Source: Desulfobacterales bacterium
GTDB lineage: Bacteria > Desulfobacterota > Desulfobacteria > Desulfobacterales > JALSRD01
Length of the DNA stretch: 63,437 nucleotides
NCBI GenBank assembly: GCA_026984935.1
Contig: JALSRD010000037.1
Location: forward strand, 1 to 63,437
Direction of reading: 5' to 3'
The notes under the pieces: model-generated
The model's database searches: none
What the model was told of the DNA's origin: nothing
Seen by the model: only the letters and a program-made list of their open reading frames with translations
Shown: in pieces, positions 44,259-53,742 of the stretch
How positions within the stretch are numbered: the stretch's first letter is position 1
Layout: each line of letters opens with the position of its first letter
Made by a program: the position numbers and the translations under genes

Positions 44259-45620
44259 TCAAAAAAGTTTCTCAATCTCTTCGGCGCTGAGAATCTTTTC
44301 GTCAAGCAGGACTTCCCGGATGGTACGGCCCGAACGGTGGGCCGCCTTGGCGATGGCCGCCGCTGCATCGTAGCCCATGGCGGGCACCAGCGCAGTCACC
44401 AGTGCCAGACTCTTTTCCAGGTAGGCCGCGCAGGTTTCGCGATCGGCCGTGATGCCGCGTACGCACTTTTCGGCGAAATGCCTGACCGCCGATGCGGTAA
44501 GCGCAATTGACTGCAGTAAATTGTGGGCGATTACCGGCATCATGACGTTGAGTTCGAAGTTTCCCGACTGCCCGCCGAGCATGATGGCCGTATCGTTGCC
44601 CATCACCTGGGCCGCCACCTGCAGCAGTGCTTCCGGAATCACCGGGTTGATCTTGCCCGGCATGATCGAGGATCCGGGCTGCAGCGCCGGCAGGCGAATC
44701 TCCCCGATGCCACAGCGCGGGCCCGATGACAGCCAGCGAATGTCGTTGGCGATTTTGGTCAGGCTGACGGCCAGGGTCCTGAGCGCGCCGCTGGCCGCCA
44801 CAGCCGCATCGCGGGCGGCCTGGGCCTCGAAATGATTGCGCGCCTCGCTAAAAGGCAGCCCCGTCCATCGGCACAGGCAATCGATGGCCATTTTCGCAAA
44901 CTGCGGGTGGGCGTTCAGACCACTGCCCACGGCGGTGCCCCCCAGGGCCAGTTCGGCCAGTTGCGGCACCACGTTTTTCAACCGTTGCATGCCCTGCTCG
45001 ATCTGGCGGGCGTATCCGGAGAACTCGTCACCCAGGGTCATGGGTACCGCGTCCTGCAGATGCGTGCGGCCGATCTTGCGCACATCGGCAAACGCCCTGC
45101 TCTTGGCCGCCAGTTCACGGTGCAGGGTCTGCAGAGCCGGCAGCAGGGGGTCCTCGATGCGCATCCGGGCGGCGACGTGTATGGCCGAGGGGATGACGTC
45201 GTTGCTCGACTGGCCCATGTTCACATGGTCGTTGGGGTGCACCGGTTTTCTGGTGTGTCTGACGCCGCTTAGAATTTCGTTGGCGCGGGCGGCCAGGACT
45301 TCGTTCATGTTCATATTGGTCGAAGTCCCGGATCCGGTCTGGAACACATCGACGACGAACTGGTCCTGCAGCCGGCCGGCCAGTACCTCGTCACAGGCCT
45401 GTACGACGGCATCCGCCAGGGGTTTTGCCAGCAGCCCGAGGCTGCGGTTGGCCCGGGCGGCCGCCTTTTTCAGCAACGCCAGTGCGCTGGTGAACTCCGG
45501 CGGCAGCCTCAGGCCGCTGATGCCGAAGTTTTCAACCGCCCGCTGGGTCTGCGGCCCGTAGTAAGCCGTTGCCGGCACTTTTACCGTACCCATGGTATCC
45601 TGTTCCTGCCGGTATTGCAT
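44259..45620 (-). CDS. fumC: Fumarate hydratase class II
   Basis: Four hundred and fifty-three residues. The start (RQEQDTMGTVKVPATAYYGPQTQRAVENF) and the signature GSSIMPGKINPV are those of class II fumarases, as are QTGSGTSTNMNMNEV, the HPNDHVNMGQSSND stretch and GRTHLQDAVP. It interconverts fumarate and malate without an Fe-S cluster. With the 2-oxoglutarate dehydrogenase operon next door it belongs to the citric acid cycle. Confidence 0.95.
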   Translation of the reverse strand: MQYRQEQDTMGTVKVPATAYYGPQTQRAVENFGISGLRLPPEFTSALALLKKAAARANRSLGLLAKPLADAVVQACDEVLAGRLQDQFVVDVFQTGSGTSTNMNMNEVLAARANEILSGVRHTRKPVHPNDHVNMGQSSNDVIPSAIHVAARMRIEDPLLPALQTLHRELAAKSRAFADVRKIGRTHLQDAVPMTLGDEFSGYARQIEQGMQRLKNVVPQLAELALGGTAVGSGLNAHPQFAKMAIDCLCRWTGLPFSEARNHFEAQAARDAAVAASGALRTLAVSLTKIANDIRWLSSGPRCGIGEIRLPALQPGSSIMPGKINPVIPEALLQVAAQVMGNDTAIMLGGQSGNFELNVMMPVIAHNLLQSIALTASAVRHFAEKCVRGITADRETCAAYLEKSLALVTALVPAMGYDAAAAIAKAAHRSGRTIREVLLDEKILSAEEIEKLF

Positions 45621-45662
45621 GGTTCAATCCGTTCTACGGCCGATGCCCGGCTACACACATTA

Positions 45663-45955
45663 TCACTTGTCAACCGCCCCCAGCTGAGCAATTGCGATGC
45701 CCAGGACCACGCATTTTTTTCGTTCAGGCAGCTCTTCCACGTCCGCCGCCCCAAGGTAGCGTCTGTATTCGCGCTGGCGGCTTTTCAGATGCACCATCGG
45801 GGCCTGCTGCGCATCGTCGTAGCAGATGTCGAGGCCGATGACGCCGGCATCGATGTCCGGACAGCGCGCGCGGATTTCCGCATTAGCCGTCCTTTTGCAA
45901 GTTTCACTGTATCCATGTTCTGTAATACTCCCCCATCGGAGCCCAAGAACTTCAT
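45663..45955 (-). pseudogene. Small unidentified gene with one frameshift
   Basis: ATG 45955 starts MKFLGSDGGVLQNMDTVKLAKGRL, then the frame breaks near CGGCTAATGCGG. One base added there joins it to a frame reading NAEIRARCPDIDAGVIGLDI, then CYDDAQQAPMVHLKSRQREY and VEELPERKKCVVLGIAIAQL, to TGA 45663. The corrected protein is about 97 residues and looks like a real cytoplasmic protein. I do not recognise the family. The break may be a real mutation or a sequencing fault. Confidence 0.5.
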
Positions 45956-46122
45956 AAAACTTTAGTATGCCTCAAAGTCGGGGCGCGGACAAGGGAAAAA
46001 ATCACGCCTGGGTGGCATGCAAGCATCCGGGCCGAATACCCCCCGGCACGCCACATAAGTGCGGCGGCGGCTCACAGCACCGCCCCAACCGACCATTTGC
46101 GGACAATCCCCGTAGTTGGCGG

Positions 46123-46152
46123 TTGACAACGGTTCGCACATGCCGCTAAAAT
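46123..46152 (+). promoter_or_regulatory. Sigma-70 promoter of the hydrolase-sucABlpd operon
   Basis: TTGACA (46123-46128), 18 bases, TAAAAT (46147-46152). The -35 is perfect and the -10 close to consensus. Start near 46159, 28 bases before the first gene. Confidence 0.65.
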
Positions 46153-46186
46153 GGCGTACACTGCGTCAGCCGCCGAAAGGTCATCC

Positions 46187-46978
46187 ATGCAAGAAACGGT
46201 TTACTTTGCCAATTCGCGGGGAGAAAAACTTTCCGCCACCCTGCACTACGACGCAGCCGGCAACGCGCCCGCCGTGATCCTGGGGCATTGCTTCACCTGC
46301 TCGCGCCATACCGGCATCCTGCGACAGACGGCCCAGGAGCTGGCGGCATCCGGATTTTCGGCCCTGCGCTTCGACTTCTCGGGAAACGGCCAGAGCCAGG
46401 GCAATTTTGCCGATGCCAGCTATTCCAAGTACATTACCGAACTGCAATCCGCCGTGCGCTTCATGACCGCCCGGGGCGCTTCCTGGATCGGGCTGGCGGG
46501 CCACAGCATGGGGGCCGCCATCGCCCTGTTGACGGCGGTGTCGACCCGGGAAGTACACGCGCTCTGCATGCTGGCCGGGCGGGTGTCAGTCATCAAGACC
46601 ACGCACTTTCTAAGCGACCGCCAGCGTGCTGAATTGCAGCGTCATGGCCAAGTGTCTTTTACCAGCCGGGGACGCAGCCTTACACTTAAAAAGCACTTTT
46701 TCGCCGACGCCGAGAGCTTCAGCATTCCCGATGCCCTGCAGCACCTTAAAATCCCCCTGCTGGTGGTGCATGGCGAAAACGATACCATCATCCCGGCCGA
46801 CGATGCACGCACCGCCAAGCGCCTGAAGCCAGAGCAAACCGAGCTGATGGTCGTTCCCGGCGGCGACCATATGTTTTCAAACCCCGCCCACCGGCAGCAG
46901 GTGGCTGCCGGCGTGCGGCGCTGGTTTGGGGCCCAGTACCGCTTGCAGACCGGCAGCAACGCCACGCAACCCGCATAG
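46187..46978 (+). CDS. Alpha/beta-hydrolase (serine hydrolase)
   Basis: Two hundred and sixty-three residues from ATG 46187, with GAAAGG upstream. The nucleophile elbow is GHSMG, the acid is in HGENDTIIP and the His in GGDHMF, a full triad. LGHCFTCSRHTG carries an oxyanion-type region and two Cys. It resembles cytoplasmic esterase/dienelactone-type hydrolases related to YqiA or OsmC-linked hydrolases. It lies 17 bases upstream of sucA, so it shares the promoter, though its link to the citric acid cycle is unknown. Confidence 0.85.
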   Translation: MQETVYFANSRGEKLSATLHYDAAGNAPAVILGHCFTCSRHTGILRQTAQELAASGFSALRFDFSGNGQSQGNFADASYSKYITELQSAVRFMTARGASWIGLAGHSMGAAIALLTAVSTREVHALCMLAGRVSVIKTTHFLSDRQRAELQRHGQVSFTSRGRSLTLKKHFFADAESFSIPDALQHLKIPLLVVHGENDTIIPADDARTAKRLKPEQTELMVVPGGDHMFSNPAHRQQVAAGVRRWFGAQYRLQTGSNATQPA

Positions 46979-46995
46979 AGAAAGACCCTGCAGAC

Positions 46996-49725
46996 ATGGA
47001 CATCAGCGAGCCCCTGAACGCCGCGTACATCGATGCGCAGTACATCCGCTGGAAAGACGCCCCCGATGCCCTTTCACGGGATTGGCAGTTTTTTTTCGAA
47101 GGCTTTGAACGCGGCCGCAGCTCCGCGTCGAGACAAATGCCGCCGGCTGAAGACACGCGCGTACTGAAACAGGCCCGGGTCCAGAACCTCATCGACCGCT
47201 ACCGCAGCCTGGGCCATCTGCTGGCCTGCCTGGATCCGCTGACGGCCTGCCCCAGCAGCCACCCCCTGCTGGAGCTGACGGCCTTGGGTCTGACGCCCGA
47301 TGACCTGAAAACCGTCTTTTTCACCCCCGATTTCGGCGACCGCACCCAGGCCCCGCTGGGGGACATCGTGGCTGCCCTGAAAGAGACCTACTGCCGCGCC
47401 ATCGGGGTGGAGTACATGCACCTGCAGGACCCCGACGAGCGGCGCTGGCTCCAGGAACGTATGGAACCGACCCGCAACCGGCCCCGGATCGACACTGCCG
47501 ACCGGCTGCGCATCCTCACCAAACTCCACCAGTCGGTAATCTTCGAACAGTTTCTGAACCGCAAGTACATCGGCCAGACACGCTTTTCGCTGGAGGGCGC
47601 CGACGTGCTGATCCCCATGCTGGATGCCCTGGTCGAGCATGCGGCCCACAGCGGCGTTTGCGAACTTATTCTGGGAATGGCGCACCGCGGCCGGCTGAAC
47701 GTACAGGCCAACATCCTGGCAAAGCCCGTGGCCGATATCTTCGGCGAATTCGAAACCTGCTACAATCCGGACAGCCTGACCGGTGCCGGCGACGTAAAGT
47801 ACCACAACGGCTACCTGGCGGACATCGAAACCGCCGACGGGCACCCCCTGCGCTGCTTTCTGGTCAACAACCCCAGCCATCTCGAATCCGTCGATCCGGT
47901 GGTCGAGGGCGTCGCCCGTGCCCGCCAGGAGGTTCGGCAGGATGCGCACGGCGCAAAGGTCCTGCCGCTTCTGATCCACGGCGACGCAGCCTTTGCGGGT
48001 CAGGGCATCGTGGCCGAAACGCTCAACCTGTCGCAGCTGGCCGGCTATGCCACCGGCGGCAGCATCCATGTGGTGATCAACAACCAGATCGGATACACCA
48101 CCCTGCCCGAAGATGCCCGCTCCACACGCTACGCCACCGATGTGGCCAAGATGCTGATGGTACCCATTTTCCACGTACACGGCGAAAATCCCGAAGCCGC
48201 CGTGCACGTGATACGGCTGGCCGCCGCCTACCGGCGGCGCTTCGGCAAGGACGTGGTTATCGACCTGGTCTGCTACCGCCGCTACGGCCACAACGAAGGC
48301 GACGAGCCATACTTCACACAGCCGTTGATGTACAGCCGGATCAAAGAGCGTCCGCCGGTCAGCCAGCTCTACACCGACAAGCTGGTGTCAGAGGGTCTCG
48401 TGCAGCCCGACAGCGTCCGGCAGATTTCCGAAAATATCCTTGCCACGCTGGAAGAAACTTATAACGAAGTCCACGGATCGGCCTGTCCGTTTCCGTTCTA
48501 CTCCTTTTACGAAGCCTGGGAACCTTACGAAAATGCCCCCAGGGGCCAGGCGGTCAAAACCGCCGTGAGCCGCACGCGGCTCAGCCGTCTGGCCGAAAAA
48601 CTCGCCACGCTGCCCGAAGGTTTTGCACTGCACCCCAAGCTCCAGACCCTTATGCAAAAACGCCTGCAGTGCATCCGCCAAGGTTCGGGCATCGACTGGG
48701 CCAATGCCGAGCAGCTGGCCTTCGCTACCCTGCTGGCCGAAGGCACCCCGGTGCGCCTAAGCGGCCAGGACAGCCAGCGCGGCACCTTCAGCCAGCGACA
48801 CAGCGTGCTGGTCGACACCGGCAGCGGAAACACCTATACCCCACTGAACCACCTGGCGGACGGCCAGGCAATATTCAGTGTGCACAACAGCATGCTGGCC
48901 GAAATCAGCGTCTTGAGTTTCGAGTACGGCTACGCCATGGTGCGGCCCGAGACCCTGGTCATGTGGGAGGCCCAGTTCGGCGATTTCGTCAATAACGCGC
49001 AGTCGGCCATCGACCTGTACATCGCCAGCGGAGAAGAAAAATGGCAGCGCAAGAACGGACTCGTCATGCTGTTGCCCCACGGTCTGGAAGGGCTGGGACC
49101 GGAGCATTCCAGTGCGCGTCCGGAGCGTTTTCTGCAGCTTTGCGCGGCGCAAAACATGCAGGTCTGCAACCCCACCACACCGGCGCAGTACTTCCATCTG
49201 CTGCGTCGCCAGATAAAACGGCCGCTGCGCAAACCGCTGGTGGTGTTGACCCCCAAGAGCCTTTTGCGCCATCCGCTGGCGGTTTCGGCTATCGAGGACC
49301 TTTCCCAGGGCACTTTTCAGCCGGTGATAGACGAACCTAAACCTGCGCACAGCATCCGGCGGGTCCTTTTGTGCAGCGGCAAGATCTACTACGAACTCCA
49401 CCGCCGGCGACAGGAGCTGCAGGATGACCGCATGGCCATCGTACGCATCGAAGAGCTCTACCCTTTTCCGGAAAACGAGCTGAGATCCCTGCAGCAGCGC
49501 TACCCCAAAGCCGCCTGGTGCTGGGTGCAGGAAGAGCCGCGCAACATGGGGGCCTGGCATTTTATGGCCCTTCGGCTGCAGCGCCTGGGATTCGGGAATA
49601 TCGACTGCATCTCACGGCCGGCATCGCCCAGCCCGGCCTCCGGATTTCCCAACAAGTACCGGCTGGAGCAGGCCGCGATCCTGGATGCCGCGGTGGGCAA
49701 AAGACCCGACGGCTCCATCAGCTGA
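46996..49725 (+). CDS. sucA: 2-oxoglutarate dehydrogenase E1 component
   Basis: Nine hundred and nine residues, the family length. Thiamine-diphosphate and substrate motifs include GMAHRGRLNV, HGDAAFAGQGIV, NNQIGYTT and a GHNEGDEP stretch. It decarboxylates 2-oxoglutarate and transfers the succinyl group to the lipoyl arm of E2. The start residues DISEPLNAAYIDAQYIRWKDAP match the E1 N-terminal docking region. It is followed by E2 after a 76-base gap. Confidence 0.96.
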   Translation: MDISEPLNAAYIDAQYIRWKDAPDALSRDWQFFFEGFERGRSSASRQMPPAEDTRVLKQARVQNLIDRYRSLGHLLACLDPLTACPSSHPLLELTALGLTPDDLKTVFFTPDFGDRTQAPLGDIVAALKETYCRAIGVEYMHLQDPDERRWLQERMEPTRNRPRIDTADRLRILTKLHQSVIFEQFLNRKYIGQTRFSLEGADVLIPMLDALVEHAAHSGVCELILGMAHRGRLNVQANILAKPVADIFGEFETCYNPDSLTGAGDVKYHNGYLADIETADGHPLRCFLVNNPSHLESVDPVVEGVARARQEVRQDAHGAKVLPLLIHGDAAFAGQGIVAETLNLSQLAGYATGGSIHVVINNQIGYTTLPEDARSTRYATDVAKMLMVPIFHVHGENPEAAVHVIRLAAAYRRRFGKDVVIDLVCYRRYGHNEGDEPYFTQPLMYSRIKERPPVSQLYTDKLVSEGLVQPDSVRQISENILATLEETYNEVHGSACPFPFYSFYEAWEPYENAPRGQAVKTAVSRTRLSRLAEKLATLPEGFALHPKLQTLMQKRLQCIRQGSGIDWANAEQLAFATLLAEGTPVRLSGQDSQRGTFSQRHSVLVDTGSGNTYTPLNHLADGQAIFSVHNSMLAEISVLSFEYGYAMVRPETLVMWEAQFGDFVNNAQSAIDLYIASGEEKWQRKNGLVMLLPHGLEGLGPEHSSARPERFLQLCAAQNMQVCNPTTPAQYFHLLRRQIKRPLRKPLVVLTPKSLLRHPLAVSAIEDLSQGTFQPVIDEPKPAHSIRRVLLCSGKIYYELHRRRQELQDDRMAIVRIEELYPFPENELRSLQQRYPKAAWCWVQEEPRNMGAWHFMALRLQRLGFGNIDCISRPASPSPASGFPNKYRLEQAAILDAAVGKRPDGSIS

Positions 49726-49801
49726 ACGCCGCACAGCCGGACGGACCGGACCGGCGGCCGTCCCAATGATGAACCGGGCTACGAAATGTCAAGGAGCAGG
49801 C

Positions 49802-51103
49802 ATGCAAATCGAGATCAAAATCCCCAGTGTCGGTGAATCGGTCCAGGAAGCGGTTCTGGCCCAGTGGTACAAAAACGACGGCGACGCGGTTTTGAAGGAT
49901 GAGCCCCTGTTTGTCATCGAAACCGACAAGGTCACCCTGGAAGTGACCGCCGAAGCAGCCGGCGTGCTGCACATCAGCGTGGCCGAGGGCCAGACGGTCC
50001 CCATCGGGGCCGTGGTAGGTACCCTCGACACCGCAGCGGCCGAAGCGCCGGCAGGCCCGCCGGCCGAAGAAAAAACCGCAGCCCCGTCACCAGCCCCAGA
50101 GCCCGGCACCGGCACACCCCCGGCCACCGCCCCCCAAGCCCCGCCAGCCGAGGCCACATCTCCGGCTCCTGCCGCACCGCAACCTGAAAGCACATCCCGG
50201 CCGGACACCGCCGCCGGCCAGCTGCCGCCTTCGGTGCGACGTCTGGCGGCCGAAAGACAGCTGGATGTGTCCGCCATCCCGGGAAGCGGCCCCGGCGGCC
50301 GTGTGACCAAGGGAGACGTACTGCTCTATCTGGAGCAGGGCGGTGCCCAACCGTTGCCGGCGGCATCCGCCGGTGACGCCGGCCCGGTTGCTCCGGCGGC
50401 TGTGCCGGGCATCCGGCGCGAGAGCATGAGCCCCATCCGCCGGCGCATCGCCGAACGCCTCTTGGAGGCCAGACGCAACACCGCCATGCTGACGACCTTC
50501 AACGAAATCGACATGCAAAACGTGATGACCATGCGCGCCCGCTACAAGGAGGCCTTTGCCAAGAAGCACGGTGTCTCACTGGGGTTCATGTCCTTTTTTA
50601 TCAAAGCCAGCATCGAGGCGCTGAAAGCTTTTCCGGCCATCAACGCCTTCATCGAGGATCACGAGATCGTCTATCACGACTACTGCCACATCGGTGTGGC
50701 CGTGGGCTCCGAGCGCGGGCTGGTGGTGCCGGTCATCCACCATGCCGAAACGCTGAGTTTTGCCCAGATCGAACGGGCCATCGTCGATCTTGTACAAAAG
50801 ATCAAAGCCAACCGCCTGACGTTAAGCGATCTGGAAGGGGGCACCTTTACCATCAGCAACGGCGGAGTCTACGGCTCTCTGTTGAGCACGCCCATACTGA
50901 ATACGCCCCAGAGCGGTATTCTGGGAATGCACAAAATTGAAAAGCGGCCTGTGGTGGACGGCGATGAAATTGTAATCCGGCCCATGATGTACGTGGCGCT
51001 GAGCTACGATCACCGCATCGTGGACGGTCGCGAGGCGGTCAGCTGCCTGAAGCACATCAAGGAACTCGTCGAAAATCCCGAACGCATCATGATGGAGATC
51101 TGA
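49802..51103 (+). CDS. sucB: Dihydrolipoyl succinyltransferase, E2 of 2-oxoglutarate dehydrogenase
   Basis: Four hundred and thirty-three residues from ATG 49802 (AAGGAGCAGGC upstream; an open frame from 49685 is ignored). One lipoyl domain with Lys43 in ETDKVTLEV, an Ala/Pro linker (about 80-145), an E3-binding domain with LPPSVRRLAAERQL, and a catalytic domain with YDHRIVDGREAV holding the His/Asp pair. It builds the 24-mer core. Confidence 0.95.
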   Translation: MQIEIKIPSVGESVQEAVLAQWYKNDGDAVLKDEPLFVIETDKVTLEVTAEAAGVLHISVAEGQTVPIGAVVGTLDTAAAEAPAGPPAEEKTAAPSPAPEPGTGTPPATAPQAPPAEATSPAPAAPQPESTSRPDTAAGQLPPSVRRLAAERQLDVSAIPGSGPGGRVTKGDVLLYLEQGGAQPLPAASAGDAGPVAPAAVPGIRRESMSPIRRRIAERLLEARRNTAMLTTFNEIDMQNVMTMRARYKEAFAKKHGVSLGFMSFFIKASIEALKAFPAINAFIEDHEIVYHDYCHIGVAVGSERGLVVPVIHHAETLSFAQIERAIVDLVQKIKANRLTLSDLEGGTFTISNGGVYGSLLSTPILNTPQSGILGMHKIEKRPVVDGDEIVIRPMMYVALSYDHRIVDGREAVSCLKHIKELVENPERIMMEI

Positions 51104-51105
51104 AC

Positions 51106-52530
51106 ATGGCAATCCAAGAGCGTTTCGACCTCATCGTAATCGGCTCCGGTCCCGGCGGATACGTCGCAGCGGTGCGCGCCGCCCAGCTGGGAATGAAGGT
51201 GGCGTGCATCGAAAAAGCGCCGCGCCTGGGCGGCGTTTGCCTGAACGTGGGCTGCATCCCCAGCAAAGCGCTGCTGGACTCCAGCGAATACTACCATCTG
51301 GCCAGGGAGCATTTCGCCGAGCATGGCATTCTGACCGGCCAGATCCGTCTTGACCTGAAAACCATGATGGCCCGAAAGGACCAGGTGGTCCGGGACCTCA
51401 CCGACAGCGTGCGGCAGCTTCTGGAGAACAACAAGATCGCGGTCACCTTCGGCCATGCACGGCTGTCAGCGCCCGATCGGGTGGCCGTCACGCCGGCCGA
51501 GGCCGGACCCCAAGACCGGCCGCTGGAGCTGGAAGGCCACGCCATCCTGCTGGCCACCGGCAGCGTGCCCCTGCAGGTGCCCGGACTCGAATTCGACGGC
51601 CGGCGCATCGTCGATTCCACCCAGGCCCTGTCTTTTCCGTCCGTTCCCCGGCGCCTGGGTGTGGTGGGCGGCGGGTATATCGGGCTCGAATTGGGATCGG
51701 TATGGCAGCGTCTGGGTTCCCGGGTCACGGTGATCGAGATGCTTCCCAAAATTGCCGCCAACTTGGACGGACAGGTGGGCAGGGCCCTGGACCGCATCCT
51801 GCGCCAACAAAAAATCGTCTTTCACCTGAATACGCGCGTCAGCCGCGCCGAGACGCTGACCCGCAGCGTGCGCGTTACGCTGGAGAAGGGGGCTGAGCAG
51901 ACGCGGGCGACCTTTGACCGCCTGCTGGTTTCGGTGGGCCGGCGCCCCAATACAGCGGATTTGGGCCTCGAGGCACTGGGCATCCGTACCGAGGCGCGCA
52001 GCGGCCGGATCCAGGTTGACGCGCGCTACCGCACCAGCGTGCCTTCGGTGTACGCCATCGGGGATCTGATCGCCGGGCCCATGCTGGCCCACAAAGCCTC
52101 GGCGGAAGGCGTGGCCGCCGTGGAAAACATGGCCGGTCTTGCCGGCGAAGTCAATTATGACGCCATCCCGTCAGTGGTCTACACCTGGCCCGAGGTGGCC
52201 AGCGTGGGCCTGACCGAGGAACAGGTCCGCGAGCGCAAAATTCCCTTTTGTACCGGCAGCTTTCCCTTTGCCGGCACCGGCCGTGCGCGCTGCATGGGTG
52301 AAAAGGATGGATTCGTCAAGCTGATCAGCCACGCCAAGAGCGATCGTATTCTGGGCGTGCACATCATCGGACCGCGGGCCGCCGATATGATCGCCGAATG
52401 CGTACTGGCCATGGAGTTCGGCGCCAGCTCGGAAGACATCGCCCGCACGGTGCACGGCCATCCGACCTTTTCCGAAGCGCTGCAGGAAGCGGCCCTGACG
52501 TCACAGAAATGCTCGATATATACCACCTGA
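51106..52530 (+). CDS. lpdA: Dihydrolipoyl dehydrogenase (E3)
   Basis: Four hundred and seventy-four residues. FAD motif IGSGPGGYVAAVRAAQLG, disulfide GGVCLNVGCIPSK (Cys45, Cys50), NAD motif GVVGGGYIGLELG, and the C-terminal active His in HGHPTFSE. It reoxidises the lipoyl arm with NAD+. It starts two bases after the sucB stop, so the complete complex is encoded in one operon. Confidence 0.95.
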   Translation: MAIQERFDLIVIGSGPGGYVAAVRAAQLGMKVACIEKAPRLGGVCLNVGCIPSKALLDSSEYYHLAREHFAEHGILTGQIRLDLKTMMARKDQVVRDLTDSVRQLLENNKIAVTFGHARLSAPDRVAVTPAEAGPQDRPLELEGHAILLATGSVPLQVPGLEFDGRRIVDSTQALSFPSVPRRLGVVGGGYIGLELGSVWQRLGSRVTVIEMLPKIAANLDGQVGRALDRILRQQKIVFHLNTRVSRAETLTRSVRVTLEKGAEQTRATFDRLLVSVGRRPNTADLGLEALGIRTEARSGRIQVDARYRTSVPSVYAIGDLIAGPMLAHKASAEGVAAVENMAGLAGEVNYDAIPSVVYTWPEVASVGLTEEQVRERKIPFCTGSFPFAGTGRARCMGEKDGFVKLISHAKSDRILGVHIIGPRAADMIAECVLAMEFGASSEDIARTVHGHPTFSEALQEAALTSQKCSIYTT

Positions 52531-52693
52531 TGGCACCGCGGTCCCTTTTGCCCGCCGATGCAGCGGAAAAACCAGGAAAGGCTTCGGCAAAGCACGCCCG
52601 CCGGGTACAGATCCGGAAAAGTGCATCGGTTTAGCGGGACAGCTCAGGGGGGCAGTCAAGAAGGTTGGTTGAAAATTTGACCGGCCCCGCTTG

Positions 52694-53143
52694 TCAGCCG
52701 GCGGAGGGTCCAGACGGCTCGATGGAAATGGCATCGCCGCTGCGGATTCTGCCGCCGGTGAGCACCCGCGCAAAGACGCCTTCGCGCGGCATGATGCAGT
52801 CGCCGGCCTGGTAGTAGATGGCGCATTTCTTGTGGCACTCTTTGCCGATCTGCGTGATCTCCACCAGCGCACTGGGTCCCAGCCGAACGCGCGTTCCAAG
52901 CGGCAGGTTTTTCCAATCGATGCCGGTGGTGGCGATGTTTTCGGCAAAATCGCCAAAGGTCACCTCCAGCCCTGAGGCCCGGGCGCCGGCGATACTCTCA
53001 GCGGACAGGAAACTGACCTGCCGGTGCCATTTGCCGGCGTGCGCATCTCCCTCGAGCCCGTGATCTGCGATCAGGCGAGTTTCCGCCACCGGCACCTTGC
53101 GGGTGCCTTTGCGCCGGCTGATGGCAATGGATACGATTTTCAT
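52694..53143 (-). CDS. MOSC-domain protein
   Basis: One hundred and forty-nine residues. The MOSC pattern is seen in HGLEGDAHAGKWHRQVSFL, FGDFAENIATTGI, LPLGTRVRLG and IGKECHKKCAIYYQAGDCIMPREGVFA, with a conserved Cys that in relatives carries or accepts sulfur for the molybdenum cofactor. It may serve the aldehyde oxidoreductase or other Mo/W enzymes. It overlaps the HTH/two-CW gene by four bases. Confidence 0.88.
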   Translation of the reverse strand: MKIVSIAISRRKGTRKVPVAETRLIADHGLEGDAHAGKWHRQVSFLSAESIAGARASGLEVTFGDFAENIATTGIDWKNLPLGTRVRLGPSALVEITQIGKECHKKCAIYYQAGDCIMPREGVFARVLTGGRIRSGDAISIEPSGPSAG

Positions 53144-53550
53144 GGTGCAGTGCTTTCCTGTTGGTCGTGTGCCTGGGGCCGGGCAAAGGTTCTCTTGAAC
53201 ACCTCGCAGGTCCGGCAGCGTGCCATTTTTTCTTTCCAGGTGCTCTGAGCCGCCCCCTCACAGACGGTGCCATTGATAAACCAGCACAGTTCGCCGAGAT
53301 TAAACTCGCGGGCCGGGCACTGGCTGTCATCCTCCACGTGGCAGTTCACGACTTCCCAGCACGGAGGCCGCTGCCGGGAGAGCTTCTGGGCCACCAGAAA
53401 CAGGATCTGGCGCTCGGCGTGTGGCGGGATGGACCGCCAGCCCTGCTCGTAGCTGTGAATGGCTTTGATCGAAGTGCCCAACAGTTGGGCCATCTGGCGC
53501 TGGGTTTTTTCCAGCCTCTTGCGCAATACTTTAAATTCAGCAGCATCCAT
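53140..53550 (-). CDS. HTH regulator with two-CW cysteine domain
   Basis: One hundred and thirty-six residues. Residues 1-62 form a Cro/XRE-type HTH (LRKRLEKTQRQMAQLLGTSIKAIHSYEQGWRSIP). The rest is a Cys/Trp domain: CWEVVNC, CPAREF, ELCWFINGTVCEG, WKEKMARCRTCEVF, the two-CW pattern that probably binds a metal or Fe-S cluster. A redox or metal switch for DNA binding is possible. It is coupled to the MOSC gene, so it may regulate molybdenum-cofactor use; this is inference. Confidence 0.8.
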   Translation of the reverse strand: MDAAEFKVLRKRLEKTQRQMAQLLGTSIKAIHSYEQGWRSIPPHAERQILFLVAQKLSRQRPPCWEVVNCHVEDDSQCPAREFNLGELCWFINGTVCEGAAQSTWKEKMARCRTCEVFKRTFARPQAHDQQESTAP

Positions 53551-53653
53551 GGGAAACCTTTCGTAACCGGCATCTACCCTGATACGACGTGGTACTCAAC
53601 TTCGTCAGAAAATGCAAGCAAAAAAACGGGCGCTGTCAAAGTCGCCTGGAATC

Positions 53654-53680
53654 TTGACGCCGGCCGCCATTGGTTATAGA
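53654..53680 (+). promoter_or_regulatory. Possible promoter of the hopanoid operon
   Basis: TTGACG (53654-53659) and TATAGA (53675-53680) with a short 15-base spacer, 63 bases before hpnA. The short spacer lowers confidence. Confidence 0.3.
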
Positions 53681-53742
53681 AAAAGAAGCAGTTGCACGTT
53701 TTAGATTTAGGGCCCGTGCACCACCAAGATGGGGAGCTTGCA

